Positions 41,688 through 53,418 of a DNA stretch of 64,000 nt are shown here, in pieces. Numbering within the stretch: position 1 is the first letter of the stretch; each line of letters opens with the position of its first letter. This DNA is from Okibacterium fritillariae (GTDB lineage: Bacteria; Actinomycetota; Actinomycetes; Actinomycetales; Microbacteriaceae). The notes under the pieces are model-generated. The model had not been told where the DNA came from. It saw nothing but the letters and a program-made list of their open reading frames with translations, and did not search any database. The stretch is taken from NCBI RefSeq assembly GCF_900167575.1, contig NZ_FUZP01000001.1, forward strand, positions 1,240,001-1,304,000, read 5' to 3'. The position numbers and the translations under genes are program-made.

Positions 41688-42344
41688 TCAGGCGCGGCGC
41701 TGGCCGTTCGCCCGGTCGGCGTCGACGGAACGCGCCGTCTCGGGGTGCAGCATCCGCTCGTCGATGTAGGCGGGGTCGTGCGACGTGGGGTCGGCCCAGA
41801 CGGCGATGGTGTCGAGCTCCATGATGGTGCGCACGGCGGGGGAGACAGCGCGGTCGGCGGCCGGGGCATCTGAGGTCGGGGCGTCTGAGTTCGAAGCGTT
41901 TGAGGTCGAGCCGTCGGCTGCGGCGCGAGCGGCATCTAGCTCGGACAGGTCGTCGCGTTCCGCGGTGGGGGCGGTGTCGCCGTGCGCTGCCGCATCGACG
42001 AGGGTCGACGTCACGGCGCGGGCCAGTGACAGGGCAGCCATGTCGTGGAAGAAGACTTCGGTGTCGGAATCGCTGCGCCGCGTGAGTGTCCAGCTGCCGT
42101 TCTCGCCCACGAAGTCCTGCAGGCGCTCGAGCACCGCCGCGAAGACGCGTTCCTCGCTGAGCTCGATGACGGGGGCGGGGACGGGGATGACGGCAGGTGC
42201 AGATGTGGCGGATGTCTCGAGCTCGACGCCGGTCGAATCGACACGGGTGTCGGGGTGCGACGACCCGGTTGTGCCGGCTTCGAGGGCTGCGGCGCGCGCG
42301 GCATTCTCGGCGGCGATCAAGCGGCGACTACGGCGTCCGAACAT
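41688..42344 (-). CDS. Hypothetical protein with Ala/Ser/Asp-rich linkers
   Basis: 218 residues, no recognised family. A basic start (MFGRRSRRLIAAENAARAA) precedes an Ala/Thr/Pro-rich linker, then an ordered stretch EERVFAAVLERLQDFVGENGSWTLTRRSDSDTEVFFHDMAALSLARAVTSTLV (about 78-132), another acidic Ser/Ala/Asp linker with repeated SNASNSDAPTSDAPA, and a closing segment VRTIMELDTIAVWADP. ATG 42344 follows AAGGAG. No signal peptide or membrane span, so a cytosolic protein. Confidence 0.6.
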   Translation of the reverse strand: MFGRRSRRLIAAENAARAAALEAGTTGSSHPDTRVDSTGVELETSATSAPAVIPVPAPVIELSEERVFAAVLERLQDFVGENGSWTLTRRSDSDTEVFFHDMAALSLARAVTSTLVDAAAHGDTAPTAERDDLSELDAARAAADGSTSNASNSDAPTSDAPAADRAVSPAVRTIMELDTIAVWADPTSHDPAYIDERMLHPETARSVDADRANGQRRA

Positions 42345-42477
42345 CGTGAGGCTCCTTGCCGGACCGCCGTTTGTGAGCGAAGGGGGCGGTCGTTGCCTCC
42401 AGTGTGCGCGCGCGGCATCCGAAACCCCTGCTGACACGCCGATTTTCGCCGACACGAGCGGCAAATGGGCAGCAGAA

Positions 42478-42506
42478 CGGGCCGACACGCTGAACGTGCC
42501 GGCCCG
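42478..42506 (-). terminator. Terminator of the 61-residue membrane protein gene
   Basis: Arms 42478-42489 (CGGGCCGACACG) and 42495-42506 pair over 12 positions with one G-U on the minus-strand transcript and a five-base loop; a short T-rich stretch (TTCTG) follows. Confidence 0.6.
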
Positions 42507-42517
42507 AACGGGGGGAG

Positions 42518-42703
42518 TTACTTCTTGAGCTTGCGCTGGTTCTCTTCGGCAACCGACCCGATGGCCAGTGCGAGCGAGATGATCCAGCTGGCCCAGGCGA
42601 GGGCGAGACGCCAGTCGCGCGGGCCCTTGCGGGTGGTCTGGATGACACTCCAGGCGCCGGTGACCGCGCCCAGGATGCTCGTGTTCATAAGGTATTTGCG
42701 CAT
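42518..42703 (-). CDS. Small membrane protein, 61 residues
   Basis: Two hydrophobic segments (TSILGAVTGAWSVIQTT and RLALAWASWIISLALAIGSVA) separated by a basic GPRDW turn, ending in a charged ENQRKLKK tail. ATG 42703 follows GGAGG by nine bases, which separates it from a long antisense-derived open frame that extends upstream. Its own terminator lies downstream. Function unknown; size and layout fit a small membrane regulator or accessory subunit. Confidence 0.65.
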   Translation of the reverse strand: MRKYLMNTSILGAVTGAWSVIQTTRKGPRDWRLALAWASWIISLALAIGSVAEENQRKLKK

Positions 42704-42805
42704 GTTGTTAGCCTCCGTAGACTTCCACGCTAGCGTGTCGACCCGACTCGCCGCAGGGGGTTGTACTGTGAACTTCGTGCTGTCGACTTCCCGCGTGACC
42801 CCCGC

Positions 42806-43957
42806 ATGAAAACCGCTCTCGTCGGAGCCGTCTTGCTCGTCCTCGGCCTCGCCGCCTGGGCGTTCGGCATCCTCGACGGCACCGAGGTTCTGGCGCTGAC
42901 CGACCGCATCTGGCCCGTGCTCCTCTTCGTCGTCGCCATCACGGTCGTCGCCGAGCTGGCCGACCAGGCCGGGGTGTTCCAGTCGATCGCCGGTCACGCG
43001 GCTCGCCTCGCCCGCGGCCGCACGGTCGTCTTGTGGCTCTTCGTCGTGCTGATGGCCGTCGTCTCGACCGCCTTCCTGTCGCTCGACACCACGGCCGTGT
43101 TGCTCACACCCATCGTGGTGGTGCTCGCGCGGCGCATCGGCGTCAGCCCGCTGCCGTTCGCCCTCACGACCGTGTGGCTCGCGAACACGGCGTCGCTCTT
43201 CCTGCCCGTCTCCAACCTCACGAACCTGCTCGCCGAACACCGCTTGGGCGGGGTGGGGCCGCTCGGGTTCCTCGCCCTCTCGTACGCGCCGGCCATCGTG
43301 GGCGTCATCGTTCCTGTCATCGTGCTCGCCATCGTCTATCGGCGGCCGCTCTCGGGGCGATTCACGGTGGATGCCGCAGCCCCCGCCTCCGACCGCCTGC
43401 TGTTCGTGACGTCCGCCGTCGTGCTCGTCGTGCTGCTGCCGTTGCTGGTGTCGGGTCTGCCCGTGTGGCTGCCCGCGTCGGCCGCGGCCCTGGTGCTCAT
43501 CGCCGTGACGGCCTGGCGCAACCCGCGGGTGCTGCGGTTCGACCTCGTGCCGTGGCAGCTGATCGTGCTGGCGTCGGGTCTGTTCCTGTCGATGGCCGCG
43601 CTGCACAACGTCGGCCTCGGCGCGTTCCTCGAACAGGTCGCTGGCACAGGCAACTCACCGGCCGACCTGCTGCGGCTCTCGGCATCCGCCGGTGTGGGCG
43701 CGAACCTCGTGGACAACCTGCCCGCCTACCTGGCGCTCGAACCCGCGGCCACGAGCCCCGACCGCTTGATCGCATTGCTCATCGGTGTGAACCTGGGCCC
43801 GCTCGTCACCCCGTGGGCGTCGCTCGCCACGCTGCTGTGGCACCAGCGCTTGACCGCGATGGATGTCCGCATCTCCTGGACGCGCTACGCGCTCCTCGGC
43901 CTCATCGTCGCGCCGCTCACCGTCGTCGGCGCCACGCTCGCGCTCGCGTTCCTCTAA
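42806..43957 (+). CDS. ArsB/SLC13-like (ion transporter superfamily) permease
   Basis: 383-residue membrane protein with 10-11 spans. The internal segments VSTAFLSLDTTAVLLTPIVVVLARR and GVGANLVDNLPAYLAL carry the SLDTTAVLLTP and N-L-P-A-Y re-entrant hairpin motifs of the arsenite/citrate/Na-symport (ArsB-NhaD) permeases. No arsenic genes are adjacent, so the substrate is open; arsenite, an organic acid or Na+/H+ are possible. ATG 42806 has no strong ribosome binding site; TACTGT at 42763-42768 may be its -10. Ends four bases from the convergent gene. Confidence 0.8.
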   Translation: MKTALVGAVLLVLGLAAWAFGILDGTEVLALTDRIWPVLLFVVAITVVAELADQAGVFQSIAGHAARLARGRTVVLWLFVVLMAVVSTAFLSLDTTAVLLTPIVVVLARRIGVSPLPFALTTVWLANTASLFLPVSNLTNLLAEHRLGGVGPLGFLALSYAPAIVGVIVPVIVLAIVYRRPLSGRFTVDAAAPASDRLLFVTSAVVLVVLLPLLVSGLPVWLPASAAALVLIAVTAWRNPRVLRFDLVPWQLIVLASGLFLSMAALHNVGLGAFLEQVAGTGNSPADLLRLSASAGVGANLVDNLPAYLALEPAATSPDRLIALLIGVNLGPLVTPWASLATLLWHQRLTAMDVRISWTRYALLGLIVAPLTVVGATLALAFL

Positions 43958-43961
43958 CCGA

Positions 43962-44924
43962 TTACTCGGTGGGTTCGGGGTCGAGAACGTCGTGAGAGTC
44001 CGTGGACGCGTCGCCCACGGCATCCGTCGGTGCCGTATCGGGCTCGGCCGTCGCAGGCTCGCCCTCGTGGTGGGGGAGCAGGTTGTTGATGGTGCGGCGG
44101 CGGTAACCCTTGAGGTGATCCATGCTGGTGCGCTGCTGCCCGAGGTGCTCGCGTGCGAACTCGAGCGTCTCGCGCAGGGCGATGAGCCGCTCGAACTCGG
44201 TCTTGGCCTTGCGCGTGTTGACCTCGGCCACCACCTGGCCGTCCCAGTCTTCGGCGGCCAGCATTTGCAGCACGGCCGCGACGGGCTGCCCGCCGTGGCC
44301 CGGAAGCAGGTGCTCGTCGAAGATCTTGCCCTCGTCGAGCGAGCCCGAGCCGTCGCACAGGTGCACGTGGCGCAGGCGCTTGCCGAACTTCTTGGCGAGG
44401 ACGAGGCTGTCCTGACCCGAGAGCGCGGCGTGCGAGAAGTCGAGCGTGATGTCGTCGCAGTCCCAGTCGCTCGGGTCCCAACCGGGGGCGTAGGCCTTCA
44501 TGCTGCGGCCGCGCACGGCCCACGGGAACATGTTCTCGACGGCGATGTGCACGCCCGAGTTGGTAGCCGTCTGGCGCACGATGTCGAGGAAGTTTTCGGA
44601 GTAGCTCTTCTGCCAGCGGAACGGCGGATGCACGACCACGCTGGATGCCCCGAGGGTGCGGGCCAACTCTGCCGAGCGCTCCAGCTTGATCTGCGGATCG
44701 CGGCCCCACACGAAGTGCGTGAGCAGCAGCACGGGCGCGTGGATCGACATGATCGGCAGCTGGTACTTGTCACTCAGGGCGAGGAGGGCATCGGCATCCC
44801 GAGTCACCGGATCGTTAGTGACCATGATCTCGATACCGTCGTAGCCGGCCTCGTCGGCCAAGGCGAACGCACGCTCGGTCTCGAGCGGGTAGACGCAGGA
44901 GGAACTCATGCCGATGCGGATCAT
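43962..44924 (-). CDS. Xylose-isomerase-like TIM-barrel sugar phosphate isomerase/epimerase
   Basis: 320 residues. The AP endonuclease 2/xylose-isomerase-like TIM barrel shows ADEAGYDGIEIMVTND (strand 2 acid), SIHAPVLLL, VVHPPFRW, VAVENMF-like HIAVENMFPW (metal Glu), TLDFSHAALSG (Asp/His), HVHLCDGSG and VVAEVNTR, i.e. metal ligands at the ends of strands. The last 45 residues are acidic low-complexity. ATG 44924 is seven bases from a minus-strand TATCAT and has no ribosome binding site. Substrate unknown. Confidence 0.82.
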   Translation of the reverse strand: MIRIGMSSSCVYPLETERAFALADEAGYDGIEIMVTNDPVTRDADALLALSDKYQLPIMSIHAPVLLLTHFVWGRDPQIKLERSAELARTLGASSVVVHPPFRWQKSYSENFLDIVRQTATNSGVHIAVENMFPWAVRGRSMKAYAPGWDPSDWDCDDITLDFSHAALSGQDSLVLAKKFGKRLRHVHLCDGSGSLDEGKIFDEHLLPGHGGQPVAAVLQMLAAEDWDGQVVAEVNTRKAKTEFERLIALRETLEFAREHLGQQRTSMDHLKGYRRRTINNLLPHHEGEPATAEPDTAPTDAVGDASTDSHDVLDPEPTE

Positions 44925-44937
44925 TGGGCCAATGATA
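44925..44937 (-). promoter_or_regulatory. -10 element TATCAT
   Basis: Minus-strand TATCAT at 44932-44937, seven bases before ATG 44924. Confidence 0.4.
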
Positions 44938-45022
44938 GACCCGGACTCTGACCATCCGATGTCGAATCTCGCTCGCTGATAGCCTGGTACCCGCCCGGTT
45001 TTCGGGCCTCGAAAGGTGGATC

Positions 45023-46690
45023 ATGTCACAGAAGACCGACGCCTCGAACGGCGAGACGCGGCAATTCGACTTCGTCGTGGTGGCCAACCGGCTGCCCGTC
45101 GACCGTGTTCCGAGCGAGGACGGTGAGGTGCAGTGGCGCACGTCTCCCGGCGGTCTCGTCACGGCACTCGACCCCGTCATGGCCAAAGCCAACGGCGCCT
45201 GGATCGGCTGGGCCGGCGGCCCCGACCTCGACATCGAGCCCTTCGACAACCACGGCACCTGGATCGTCCCCATCCCGCTCAGCGAGCAGGAAATCGAGGA
45301 ATACTACGAGGGTTTCTCTAACGACACCCTGTGGCCGCTCTACCACGACGTCATCGCGCCGCCCAGCTACCACCGCGAGTGGTGGGAGGCCTATGTGAAG
45401 GTCAACCAGCGATTCGCGGATGCCGCAGCCCGCCTGGCCGAACAGGGTGCAACCGTCTGGGTGCACGACTACCAGCTTCAGCTCGTGCCCGGCATGCTGC
45501 GCGAGGTGCGCCCCGACCTCGTCATCGGCTTCTTCAACCACATCCCGTTCCCGGCCTACGGCCTCTTCTCGCAGCTGCCCTGGCGCACGCAGATCATCGA
45601 GGGCCTGCTCGGCGCCGATGTACTCGGGTTCCAGCGCGTCGCCGACGCCGGCAACTTCACGCGGGCCGTTCGTCGCCTGCTCTCCTACGAGACGAAGGGG
45701 TCGAGCATCTTCCGCCCGCTCGACGCCAACCCCGAGCGCCGCGCCCGCTCGAACAAGCCCGTCGGCGCGACGCGTCAGGTGATCGCCAAGGCCTACCCGA
45801 TCTCGATCGACTCCGAGAGCTACGAGGTGCTCGCGCGCCGCCCCGACGTGCAGGCCCGCGCCAAGGAGATCCGAGAAGAACTCGGCAACCCGAAGACCAT
45901 CCTGTTCGGCGTCGACCGTCTCGACTACACCAAGGGCATCATGCACCGCCTGAAGGCCTACGGCGAGCTGCTGGCCGAGGGCCGCCTCAACGTCGAAGAC
46001 GTCACGCTCGTGCAGGTCGCCAGCCCCAGCCGCGAACGCGTCGAGACCTACAAGGCCCTGCGCGACGAGATCGAGCTCACGGTCGGCCGCATCAACGGCG
46101 ACTTCGGCTCGATCGGGCACACGGCCATCAACTACCTGCACCACGGCTACCCGCGCGAAGAAATGGTGGCGCTCTACCTGGCCGCCGACGTCGTGCTCGT
46201 CACCGCCCTGCGCGACGGCATGAACCTCGTCGCCAAGGAATACGTGGCCTGCCGCTTCGACAACGACGGCGTGCTGGTGCTGAGCGAATTCGCCGGCGCC
46301 TCGGATGACCTGAAGCAGGCCCTGCTCATCAACCCGCACGACATCGAGGGCACCAAGGACGCCATCATGCGCGCCATTGAGATGCCCAAGTCGGAGCGCT
46401 CGCGCCGCATGCGGTCGCTGCGCAAACGCGTGCTCGAGAACGATGTCGTCAAGTGGTCCGAGACCTTCCTCGACGCGCTGCAGAAGGGGTATGACGGCAA
46501 GGGCCGCCAGTCGTCGGAGGTCGGGCCCACGGGCATCCAGAACGCCGACGTGTCGCTGGATGATCCGGATGCGGCGTTCCGGTCGGAGGTCGCGCCCGTC
46601 GGCGAAGCCGTCGCCGACAACGTGGACACCTCGGGAGCACCGGGTGCCGCCGAGGCCGCGTCGCGCACCGACGAGGAGCCCGGGCGATGA
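45023..46690 (+). CDS. otsA: Trehalose-6-phosphate synthase
   Basis: 555-residue GT20 retaining enzyme making trehalose-6-phosphate from UDP- or GDP-glucose and glucose-6-phosphate. Residues VANRLPVDR, SPGGLVTALDPV, WVHDYQLQLVPGMLR, FFNHIPFPAYGLFSQLPWR, FGVDRLDYTKGI and the ALRDGMNLVAKEYVAC donor site appear in order. The C-terminal 60 residues are an acidic, Ala-rich extension. AGGTGG precedes ATG 45023; a small GCCCG/CGGGC hairpin (44993-45007) lies in the leader. ATGA overlap with otsB makes a two-gene trehalose operon, often stress-induced. Confidence 0.96.
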   Translation: MSQKTDASNGETRQFDFVVVANRLPVDRVPSEDGEVQWRTSPGGLVTALDPVMAKANGAWIGWAGGPDLDIEPFDNHGTWIVPIPLSEQEIEEYYEGFSNDTLWPLYHDVIAPPSYHREWWEAYVKVNQRFADAAARLAEQGATVWVHDYQLQLVPGMLREVRPDLVIGFFNHIPFPAYGLFSQLPWRTQIIEGLLGADVLGFQRVADAGNFTRAVRRLLSYETKGSSIFRPLDANPERRARSNKPVGATRQVIAKAYPISIDSESYEVLARRPDVQARAKEIREELGNPKTILFGVDRLDYTKGIMHRLKAYGELLAEGRLNVEDVTLVQVASPSRERVETYKALRDEIELTVGRINGDFGSIGHTAINYLHHGYPREEMVALYLAADVVLVTALRDGMNLVAKEYVACRFDNDGVLVLSEFAGASDDLKQALLINPHDIEGTKDAIMRAIEMPKSERSRRMRSLRKRVLENDVVKWSETFLDALQKGYDGKGRQSSEVGPTGIQNADVSLDDPDAAFRSEVAPVGEAVADNVDTSGAPGAAEAASRTDEEPGR

Positions 46691-47496
46691 CGCACATCGA
46701 ACCGCTACCCGAGCCCTCGACCGACCCGGCGGAGCTGCAGGCGGCCCTGGAGGCGCTCGCCGCCACCGACCGCCTGCTCGTGGCCCTCGACTTCGACGGA
46801 ACCCTCGCACCCACGGTCGACCGCCCCGAAGACGCGCGAGCCGTTCCCGCCGCGCGCGAAGCCATCGAACGTCTCGTCGCCCTCGAGGACACCTGGGTGG
46901 CCTACGTCTCGGGCCGCGCGCTCGACAGCCTCATCGAGGTCACCGAGCCCGACGACAAGATCCTGCTCATCGGTTCGCACGGCGTCGAAGTGCGCCTCGA
47001 CGACCCGGATGCCGAAGCCTCCCTCTCTCCCGAGGAATCCGCCCGCGCGGCCGAGGTAGAGCGTCTGCTCGACCAGATCGCCGCCATCTATGACAACGTC
47101 TGGGTCGAACGGAAGCCCGCCGGATTCGCGCTGCACACGCGACGCGCCGACGACGACGTCGCTCTCGAGGCCGGAAAGCGCGCGCTCGCCGACCTCTCGC
47201 TGCCGGGTGTCACCATCCGCGACGGCAAGGATGTCCTCGAATTCTCGGTGCGCTCGGCGACCAAGGGCGACGGCATCGAAGAGCTCCGTCGCTACACCGG
47301 GGCAACCGCCGCGCTCTATGCCGGCGACGATGTCACCGACGAGGATGCCTTCGCCGTTCTGCATGCCGAAGACCTGCCGCTGAAGAGCGGAGACGGCGCC
47401 ACGATCGCGCCGTTCCGCGTCGGCGGCCCCGACGAGGTCGCGGCCACGCTCGCGGCCCTCGCGACGGCCCGCGAGGCGGCGATCCGGGCGCGGTGA
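46687..47496 (+). CDS. otsB: Trehalose-6-phosphate phosphatase
   Basis: 269-residue HAD phosphatase releasing trehalose. Motif I VALDFDGTLAP (about residues 34-44) provides the nucleophile Asp, motif II is VSGRA, motif III Lys in KPAGFALHTRR and motif IV GDDVTDEDAF (about 219). Translationally coupled to otsA. It lies 18 bases before ilvD, which has its own leaderless promoter. Confidence 0.95.
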   Translation: MTHIEPLPEPSTDPAELQAALEALAATDRLLVALDFDGTLAPTVDRPEDARAVPAAREAIERLVALEDTWVAYVSGRALDSLIEVTEPDDKILLIGSHGVEVRLDDPDAEASLSPEESARAAEVERLLDQIAAIYDNVWVERKPAGFALHTRRADDDVALEAGKRALADLSLPGVTIRDGKDVLEFSVRSATKGDGIEELRRYTGATAALYAGDDVTDEDAFAVLHAEDLPLKSGDGATIAPFRVGGPDEVAATLAALATAREAAIRAR

Positions 47497-47502
47497 CGCT
47501 AC

Positions 47503-47514
47503 TACACTCGTAAC
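47503..47514 (+). promoter_or_regulatory. -10 element TACACT of ilvD
   Basis: TACACT at 47503-47508, six bases before ATG 47515, with no ribosome binding site: a leaderless ilvD transcript starting just after otsB. Confidence 0.55.
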
Positions 47515-49209
47515 ATGTCTGAAATCGATGTGAAGCCGCGCAGTCGCGACGTCACCGACGGAATCGAAGCTACGACCTCCCGAGGAATGCTGCGTGCCGT
47601 CGGTATGGGAGACGAAGACTGGGATAAGCCCCAGATCGGAATCGCCTCGTCGTGGAACGAGATCACCCCCTGCAACCTGTCGCTCGACCGACTTGCCCAG
47701 GGCGCCAAAGAGGGCGTCCACTCGGGCGGCGGTTACCCGCTCCAGTTCGGCACCATCTCCGTCTCCGACGGCATCTCGATGGGCCACGAGGGCATGCACT
47801 TCTCCCTCGTCTCGCGTGAGGTCATCGCCGACTCCGTCGAGACCGTCATGATGGCCGAACGCCTCGACGGCTCGGTGCTGCTGGCCGGTTGCGACAAGTC
47901 GCTGCCCGGCATGCTCATGGCGGCCGCACGTCTCGACCTCGCCTCGGTCTTCCTCTACGCCGGTTCCATCGCGCCCGGCTGGGTGAAGCTGTCCGACGGC
48001 ACCGAAAAAGAAGTCACCATCATCGACTCGTTCGAGGCGGTCGGCGCCTGCAAGGCCGGCACCATGAGCGAAGAAGACCTCAAGCGCATCGAGTGCGCCA
48101 TCGCCCCGGGCGAGGGTGCCTGCGGTGGCATGTACACGGCCAACACCATGGCATCCGTCGCCGAGGCCCTCGGCATGAGCCTGCCCGGCTCGGCCGCGCC
48201 GCCCTCGGCCGACCGTCGCCGCGACTACTACGCGCACCGCTCGGGCGAGGCCGTCGTCAACATGCTGCGACTCGGCATCACGGCGCGCGACATCATGACC
48301 AAGAAGGCGTTCGAGAACGCGATCGCCGTGGCCATGGCCTTCGGTGGCTCGACCAACGTCGTGCTGCACCTGCTCGCCATCGCCCGCGAGGCCGAGGTCG
48401 AGCTCACGCTCGCCGACTTCAACCGCATCGGCGACAAGGTTCCCCACATCGGCGACCTCAAGCCCTTCGGCAAATACGTCATGAACGACGTCGACCGCCA
48501 CGGCGGCGTGCCCGTCGTCATGAAGGCCCTGCTCGACGCGGGTCTGCTGCACGGCGACTGCCTCACGGTGACGGGCAAGACCGTGGCCGAGAACCTGGCC
48601 GAGATCAACCCCGACCCGCTCGACGGCGAGGTCATCCGCACGCTCGACAACCCCATCCACGCCACGGGCGGCATCACGGTGCTGAACGGCTCGTTCGCCC
48701 CCGACGGCGCCGTCGTCAAGACCGCCGGTTTCGACGCCAGCGTGTTCGAGGGCCCCGCGCGCGTGTTCGAGCGCGAACGCGCCGCCATGGATGCCCTCAC
48801 CGAGGGTCGCATCTCCAAGGGCGACGTCGTCATCATCCGTTACGAAGGCCCCAAGGGCGGCCCGGGCATGCGCGAGATGCTGGCCATCACGGCCGCCATC
48901 AAGGGCGCTGGCCTCGGCAAAGATGTACTACTATTGACGGACGGACGATTCTCAGGCGGCACAACCGGCCTGTGCATCGGCCACATAGCACCCGAAGCAG
49001 TCGACGCAGGTCCGATTGCATTCGTGCGCGATGGTGATCTGATACGGGTCGATATCGCAGCTCGCTCACTCGACCTACTTGTCGACGAGGCAGAGCTGGA
49101 CGCTCGCCGCTCTGGCTGGGCACCGCTTCCTCCGCGCTATACCCGTGGCGTTCTGGCGAAATACTCCAAACTCGTGCGCTCCGCAGCCGAAGGCGCGACG
49201 ACGGGGTAG
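47515..49209 (+). CDS. ilvD: Dihydroxy-acid dehydratase
   Basis: 564-residue Fe-S enzyme producing 2-oxoisovalerate and 2-oxo-3-methylvalerate in valine/isoleucine synthesis. Cluster cysteines lie in [22 protein letters not shown] and [37 protein letters not shown] is the C-terminal signature. The last 95 codons (from about 48920) are unlike the rest: CTA, TCA, ACA, ATA, GCA and GAT codons suddenly appear and GC falls by roughly ten percentage points, while the protein stays well conserved. This suggests a recombined 3' end. Confidence 0.96.
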   Translation: MSEIDVKPRSRDVTDGIEATTSRGMLRAVGMGDEDWDKPQIGIASSWNEITPCNLSLDRLAQGAKEGVHSGGGYPLQFGTISVSDGISMGHEGMHFSLVSREVIADSVETVMMAERLDGSVLLAGCDKSLPGMLMAAARLDLASVFLYAGSIAPGWVKLSDGTEKEVTIIDSFEAVGACKAGTMSEEDLKRIECAIAPGEGACGGMYTANTMASVAEALGMSLPGSAAPPSADRRRDYYAHRSGEAVVNMLRLGITARDIMTKKAFENAIAVAMAFGGSTNVVLHLLAIAREAEVELTLADFNRIGDKVPHIGDLKPFGKYVMNDVDRHGGVPVVMKALLDAGLLHGDCLTVTGKTVAENLAEINPDPLDGEVIRTLDNPIHATGGITVLNGSFAPDGAVVKTAGFDASVFEGPARVFERERAAMDALTEGRISKGDVVIIRYEGPKGGPGMREMLAITAAIKGAGLGKDVLLLTDGRFSGGTTGLCIGHIAPEAVDAGPIAFVRDGDLIRVDIAARSLDLLVDEAELDARRSGWAPLPPRYTRGVLAKYSKLVRSAAEGATTG

Positions 49210-49255
49210 TTCTCGCCCTTCACTCTCACTCATCACCATCGAAGAGGGACTCGTT

Positions 49256-51088
49256 ATGTCAGCGGATACTCGTACCGCAAAATCCCCATCCGATTTCGCC
49301 TCCCAGGCCGCCGCCCAGCGTGGTGCGCCCGAACAGGGGCCCGAACTGTTGACGGGTGCACAGGCCGTCGTCCGCACGCTCGAACTCCTGGGCGTCGACG
49401 ATGTGTTCGGTCTGCCCGGCGGGGCCATCCTGCCGGTCTACGACCCGCTCATGGACACCGACAAGATCCGCCACATCCTCGTGCGCCACGAACAGGGCGC
49501 CGGGCACGCGGCAGAGGGTTATGCCTCGGCCTCCGGTCGCACGGGCGTGTGCATCGCGACATCCGGCCCGGGTGCCACCAACCTCGTGACCGCCATCGCC
49601 GACGCCCACATGGACTCGGTTCCCATGCTCGCCATCACCGGCCAGGTGTTCAGCCACCTCATGGGCACGGACGCCTTCCAAGAGGCCGACATCGTCGGAA
49701 TCACGATGCCCATCACGAAGCACTCGTTCCTCGTGACGACGGCCGCCGAGATCCCCGCGACCATCGCGGCCGCCTACCACATCGCCTCCACCGGGCGCCC
49801 CGGCCCCGTGCTCGTCGACATCACGAAGGACGCGCAGCAAGAGACCGCGCCGTTCGTGTGGCCGCCCAAGATCGACCTGCCCGGCTACCGCCCCATCACG
49901 AAGGCACACGGCAAGCAGATCCTCGCCGCGGCGGCACTCATGGCCGAGGCCAAGAAGCCCGTCTTCTACGTGGGTGGCGGAGTCATCCGTGCGCGTGCGT
50001 CTGAAGAGCTGTTCGAGCTCGTCGAGACCACCGGCATCCCCGTGGTCACGACACTCATGGCGCGCGGGGCGTTCCCCGACTCGAACCAGCACAACCTCGG
50101 CATGCCCGGCATGCACGGCACCGTTCCCGCCGTGCTGGCTCTGCAAGAGGCCGACCTGATCGTGTCACTCGGAGCCCGCTTCGACGACCGCGTCACGGGC
50201 AACGCCGCGCTCTTCGCGCCCAACGCCAAAGTCGTCCACGTCGACGTCGACCCGGCCGAGATCTCGAAGATCCGGTTCGCCGATGTGCCCATCGTCGGCG
50301 ATGCCAAGGACGTCATCGTCGACCTCACCGCAGCCTTCACCAACGCCACGGCGTCGGCCCCCACCGACATCGCCGAATGGTGGGCCTACCTCAACGGGCT
50401 GCGCGAGGAATTCCCGCTCGGTTACACCCCGCCGACCGATGGACTGCTCGCCCCGCAGCACGTCATCCAGCGCATCGGCGAGATCACCGGACCCGAGGGC
50501 ATCTTCGCCTCGGGCGTGGGTCAGCACCAGATGTGGTCGGCGCAGTTCATCAAATACGAGCGCCCCAACTCGTGGCTCAACTCCGGCGGAGCAGGCACCA
50601 TGGGCTACTCGGTGCCCGCCGCCATGGGCGCCAAGGTGGCCCAGCCCGACCGCACCGTGTGGGCGATCGACGGCGACGGCTGCTTCCAGATGACGAACCA
50701 AGAACTCGCCACCTGCACCATCAACAAGATCCCCATCAAGGTGGCGATCATCAACAACTCGTCGCTCGGCATGGTGCGACAGTGGCAGACGCTGTTCTAT
50801 GACGGCCGCTACTCGAACACCGACCTCAACACGGGGCACGACACCGTGCGCGTGCCCGACTTCGTGAAGCTGGCCGAGGCCTACGGTGCGCTCGGCATCC
50901 GCGTCACCAAGATGGAAGAAGTCGACGCGGCCATCAAGCTGGCCATCGAGACCAACGACCGACCCGTCGTCATCGACTTCGTCGTCTCGGCCGACTCGAT
51001 GGTGTGGCCCATGGTGCCGCAGGGCGTCAGCAACTCCTACGTGCAATACGCGCGAGACCACAGCCCGTCGTTCGATGAGGAGGCGTAA
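49256..51088 (+). CDS. ilvB: Acetolactate synthase, large subunit
   Basis: 610-residue ThDP/FAD enzyme condensing pyruvate into acetolactate or acetohydroxybutyrate. A 35-residue polar start precedes [31 protein letters not shown] carries the catalytic Glu, SGPGATNLV follows, and [31 protein letters not shown] is the ThDP/Mg motif. ATG 49256 follows GAGGG. Operon ilvB-ilvH with two bases between, then ilvC. Confidence 0.96.
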   Translation: MSADTRTAKSPSDFASQAAAQRGAPEQGPELLTGAQAVVRTLELLGVDDVFGLPGGAILPVYDPLMDTDKIRHILVRHEQGAGHAAEGYASASGRTGVCIATSGPGATNLVTAIADAHMDSVPMLAITGQVFSHLMGTDAFQEADIVGITMPITKHSFLVTTAAEIPATIAAAYHIASTGRPGPVLVDITKDAQQETAPFVWPPKIDLPGYRPITKAHGKQILAAAALMAEAKKPVFYVGGGVIRARASEELFELVETTGIPVVTTLMARGAFPDSNQHNLGMPGMHGTVPAVLALQEADLIVSLGARFDDRVTGNAALFAPNAKVVHVDVDPAEISKIRFADVPIVGDAKDVIVDLTAAFTNATASAPTDIAEWWAYLNGLREEFPLGYTPPTDGLLAPQHVIQRIGEITGPEGIFASGVGQHQMWSAQFIKYERPNSWLNSGGAGTMGYSVPAAMGAKVAQPDRTVWAIDGDGCFQMTNQELATCTINKIPIKVAIINNSSLGMVRQWQTLFYDGRYSNTDLNTGHDTVRVPDFVKLAEAYGALGIRVTKMEEVDAAIKLAIETNDRPVVIDFVVSADSMVWPMVPQGVSNSYVQYARDHSPSFDEEA

Positions 51089-51090
51089 CC

Positions 51091-52770
<1,680 letters not shown>

Positions 52771-52776
52771 TTTCTG

Positions 52777-52814
52777 ACCGATGCGTCCGCCTGAGTGCGG
52801 GCGCATCGGTGTTT
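52777..52814 (+). terminator. Terminator after ilvC
   Basis: ACCGATGCG pairs with CGCATCGGT, extended by a T-G wobble and CCGC/GCGG around a CTGAGT loop (52777-52810), then GTTT. Confidence 0.75.
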
Positions 52815-52854
52815 AAGCCGGGCGCAAGGGGCGAAGGGGGCGAGGTTGCGCGAG

Positions 52855-52866
52855 TATCCTGAAGGA
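52855..52866 (+). promoter_or_regulatory. -10 element TATCCT of a leaderless gene
   Basis: TATCCT at 52855-52860 then six bases (GAAGGA) to ATG 52867. GAAGGA could also serve as a ribosome binding site. Confidence 0.5.
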
Positions 52867-53418
52867 ATGAGCAGGCAGCCGGCGCAACCAGACGATGACG
52901 CCCTGAGTTGGGCGGGCGACGACGACCCCACGCTCGACGTGGGCGAGCGTCGCGTCGACGAGCAGGCAGAGCCCGCGCGACCTGTGCAGCCCGGAGAGAC
53001 GACGAACCGGTCTGTCCGCTCCGAGACCGCGCCCGCCCGCCCGGATGCTGACGTCGACACGACCGCAGTCGCCGGAACCGGTCCGGCACCCGGTGCCGCG
53101 AAAAGCTCGCCGGCCGAGGCCCAGCGCGAGCAGATGTCATCCGTGGCGCTCATCGCCGTCAGCGTGCTGGGCGGAATCTTCCTTCTCTATACGATCGGCT
53201 GGTTCGTTTCGGTGCAGCGCATCGGCACCGGAGCATCCGACGGCCTGCGCACGCTCATGTTCACGGTGGGCCAGGTGCTCGCCGTCGCGGCCGCGCCACT
53301 ATGGTTCGCCGCCAGCTTCTTCGCCACGCGCGGGCGCCAGGCGCGTTGGTTCGTGCTCGCCCTCATCGTCGGCGCATTCGTGCTGATCCCCTGGCCGTTC
53401 GTGATCGGAGCCCGCTGA
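52867..53418 (+). CDS. Membrane protein with acidic N-terminal linker, unknown
   Basis: 183 residues: about 85 residues of polar Asp/Glu/Pro/Ala-rich sequence followed by three hydrophobic segments (MSSVALIAVSVLGGIFLLYTIGWFVSV, FTVGQVLAVAAAPLWFAASFFATR, WFVLALIVGAFVLIPWPFVIG). Such proteins are common next to branched-chain genes in Microbacteriaceae but have no assigned function. The next gene starts within its stop (TGATG). Confidence 0.7.
   Translation: MSRQPAQPDDDALSWAGDDDPTLDVGERRVDEQAEPARPVQPGETTNRSVRSETAPARPDADVDTTAVAGTGPAPGAAKSSPAEAQREQMSSVALIAVSVLGGIFLLYTIGWFVSVQRIGTGASDGLRTLMFTVGQVLAVAAAPLWFAASFFATRGRQARWFVLALIVGAFVLIPWPFVIGAR

Noticed and set aside
46705-48660. Long minus-strand open frame across otsB and ilvD
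   Set aside because: Antisense to two enzymes with complete signatures; low-information composition.
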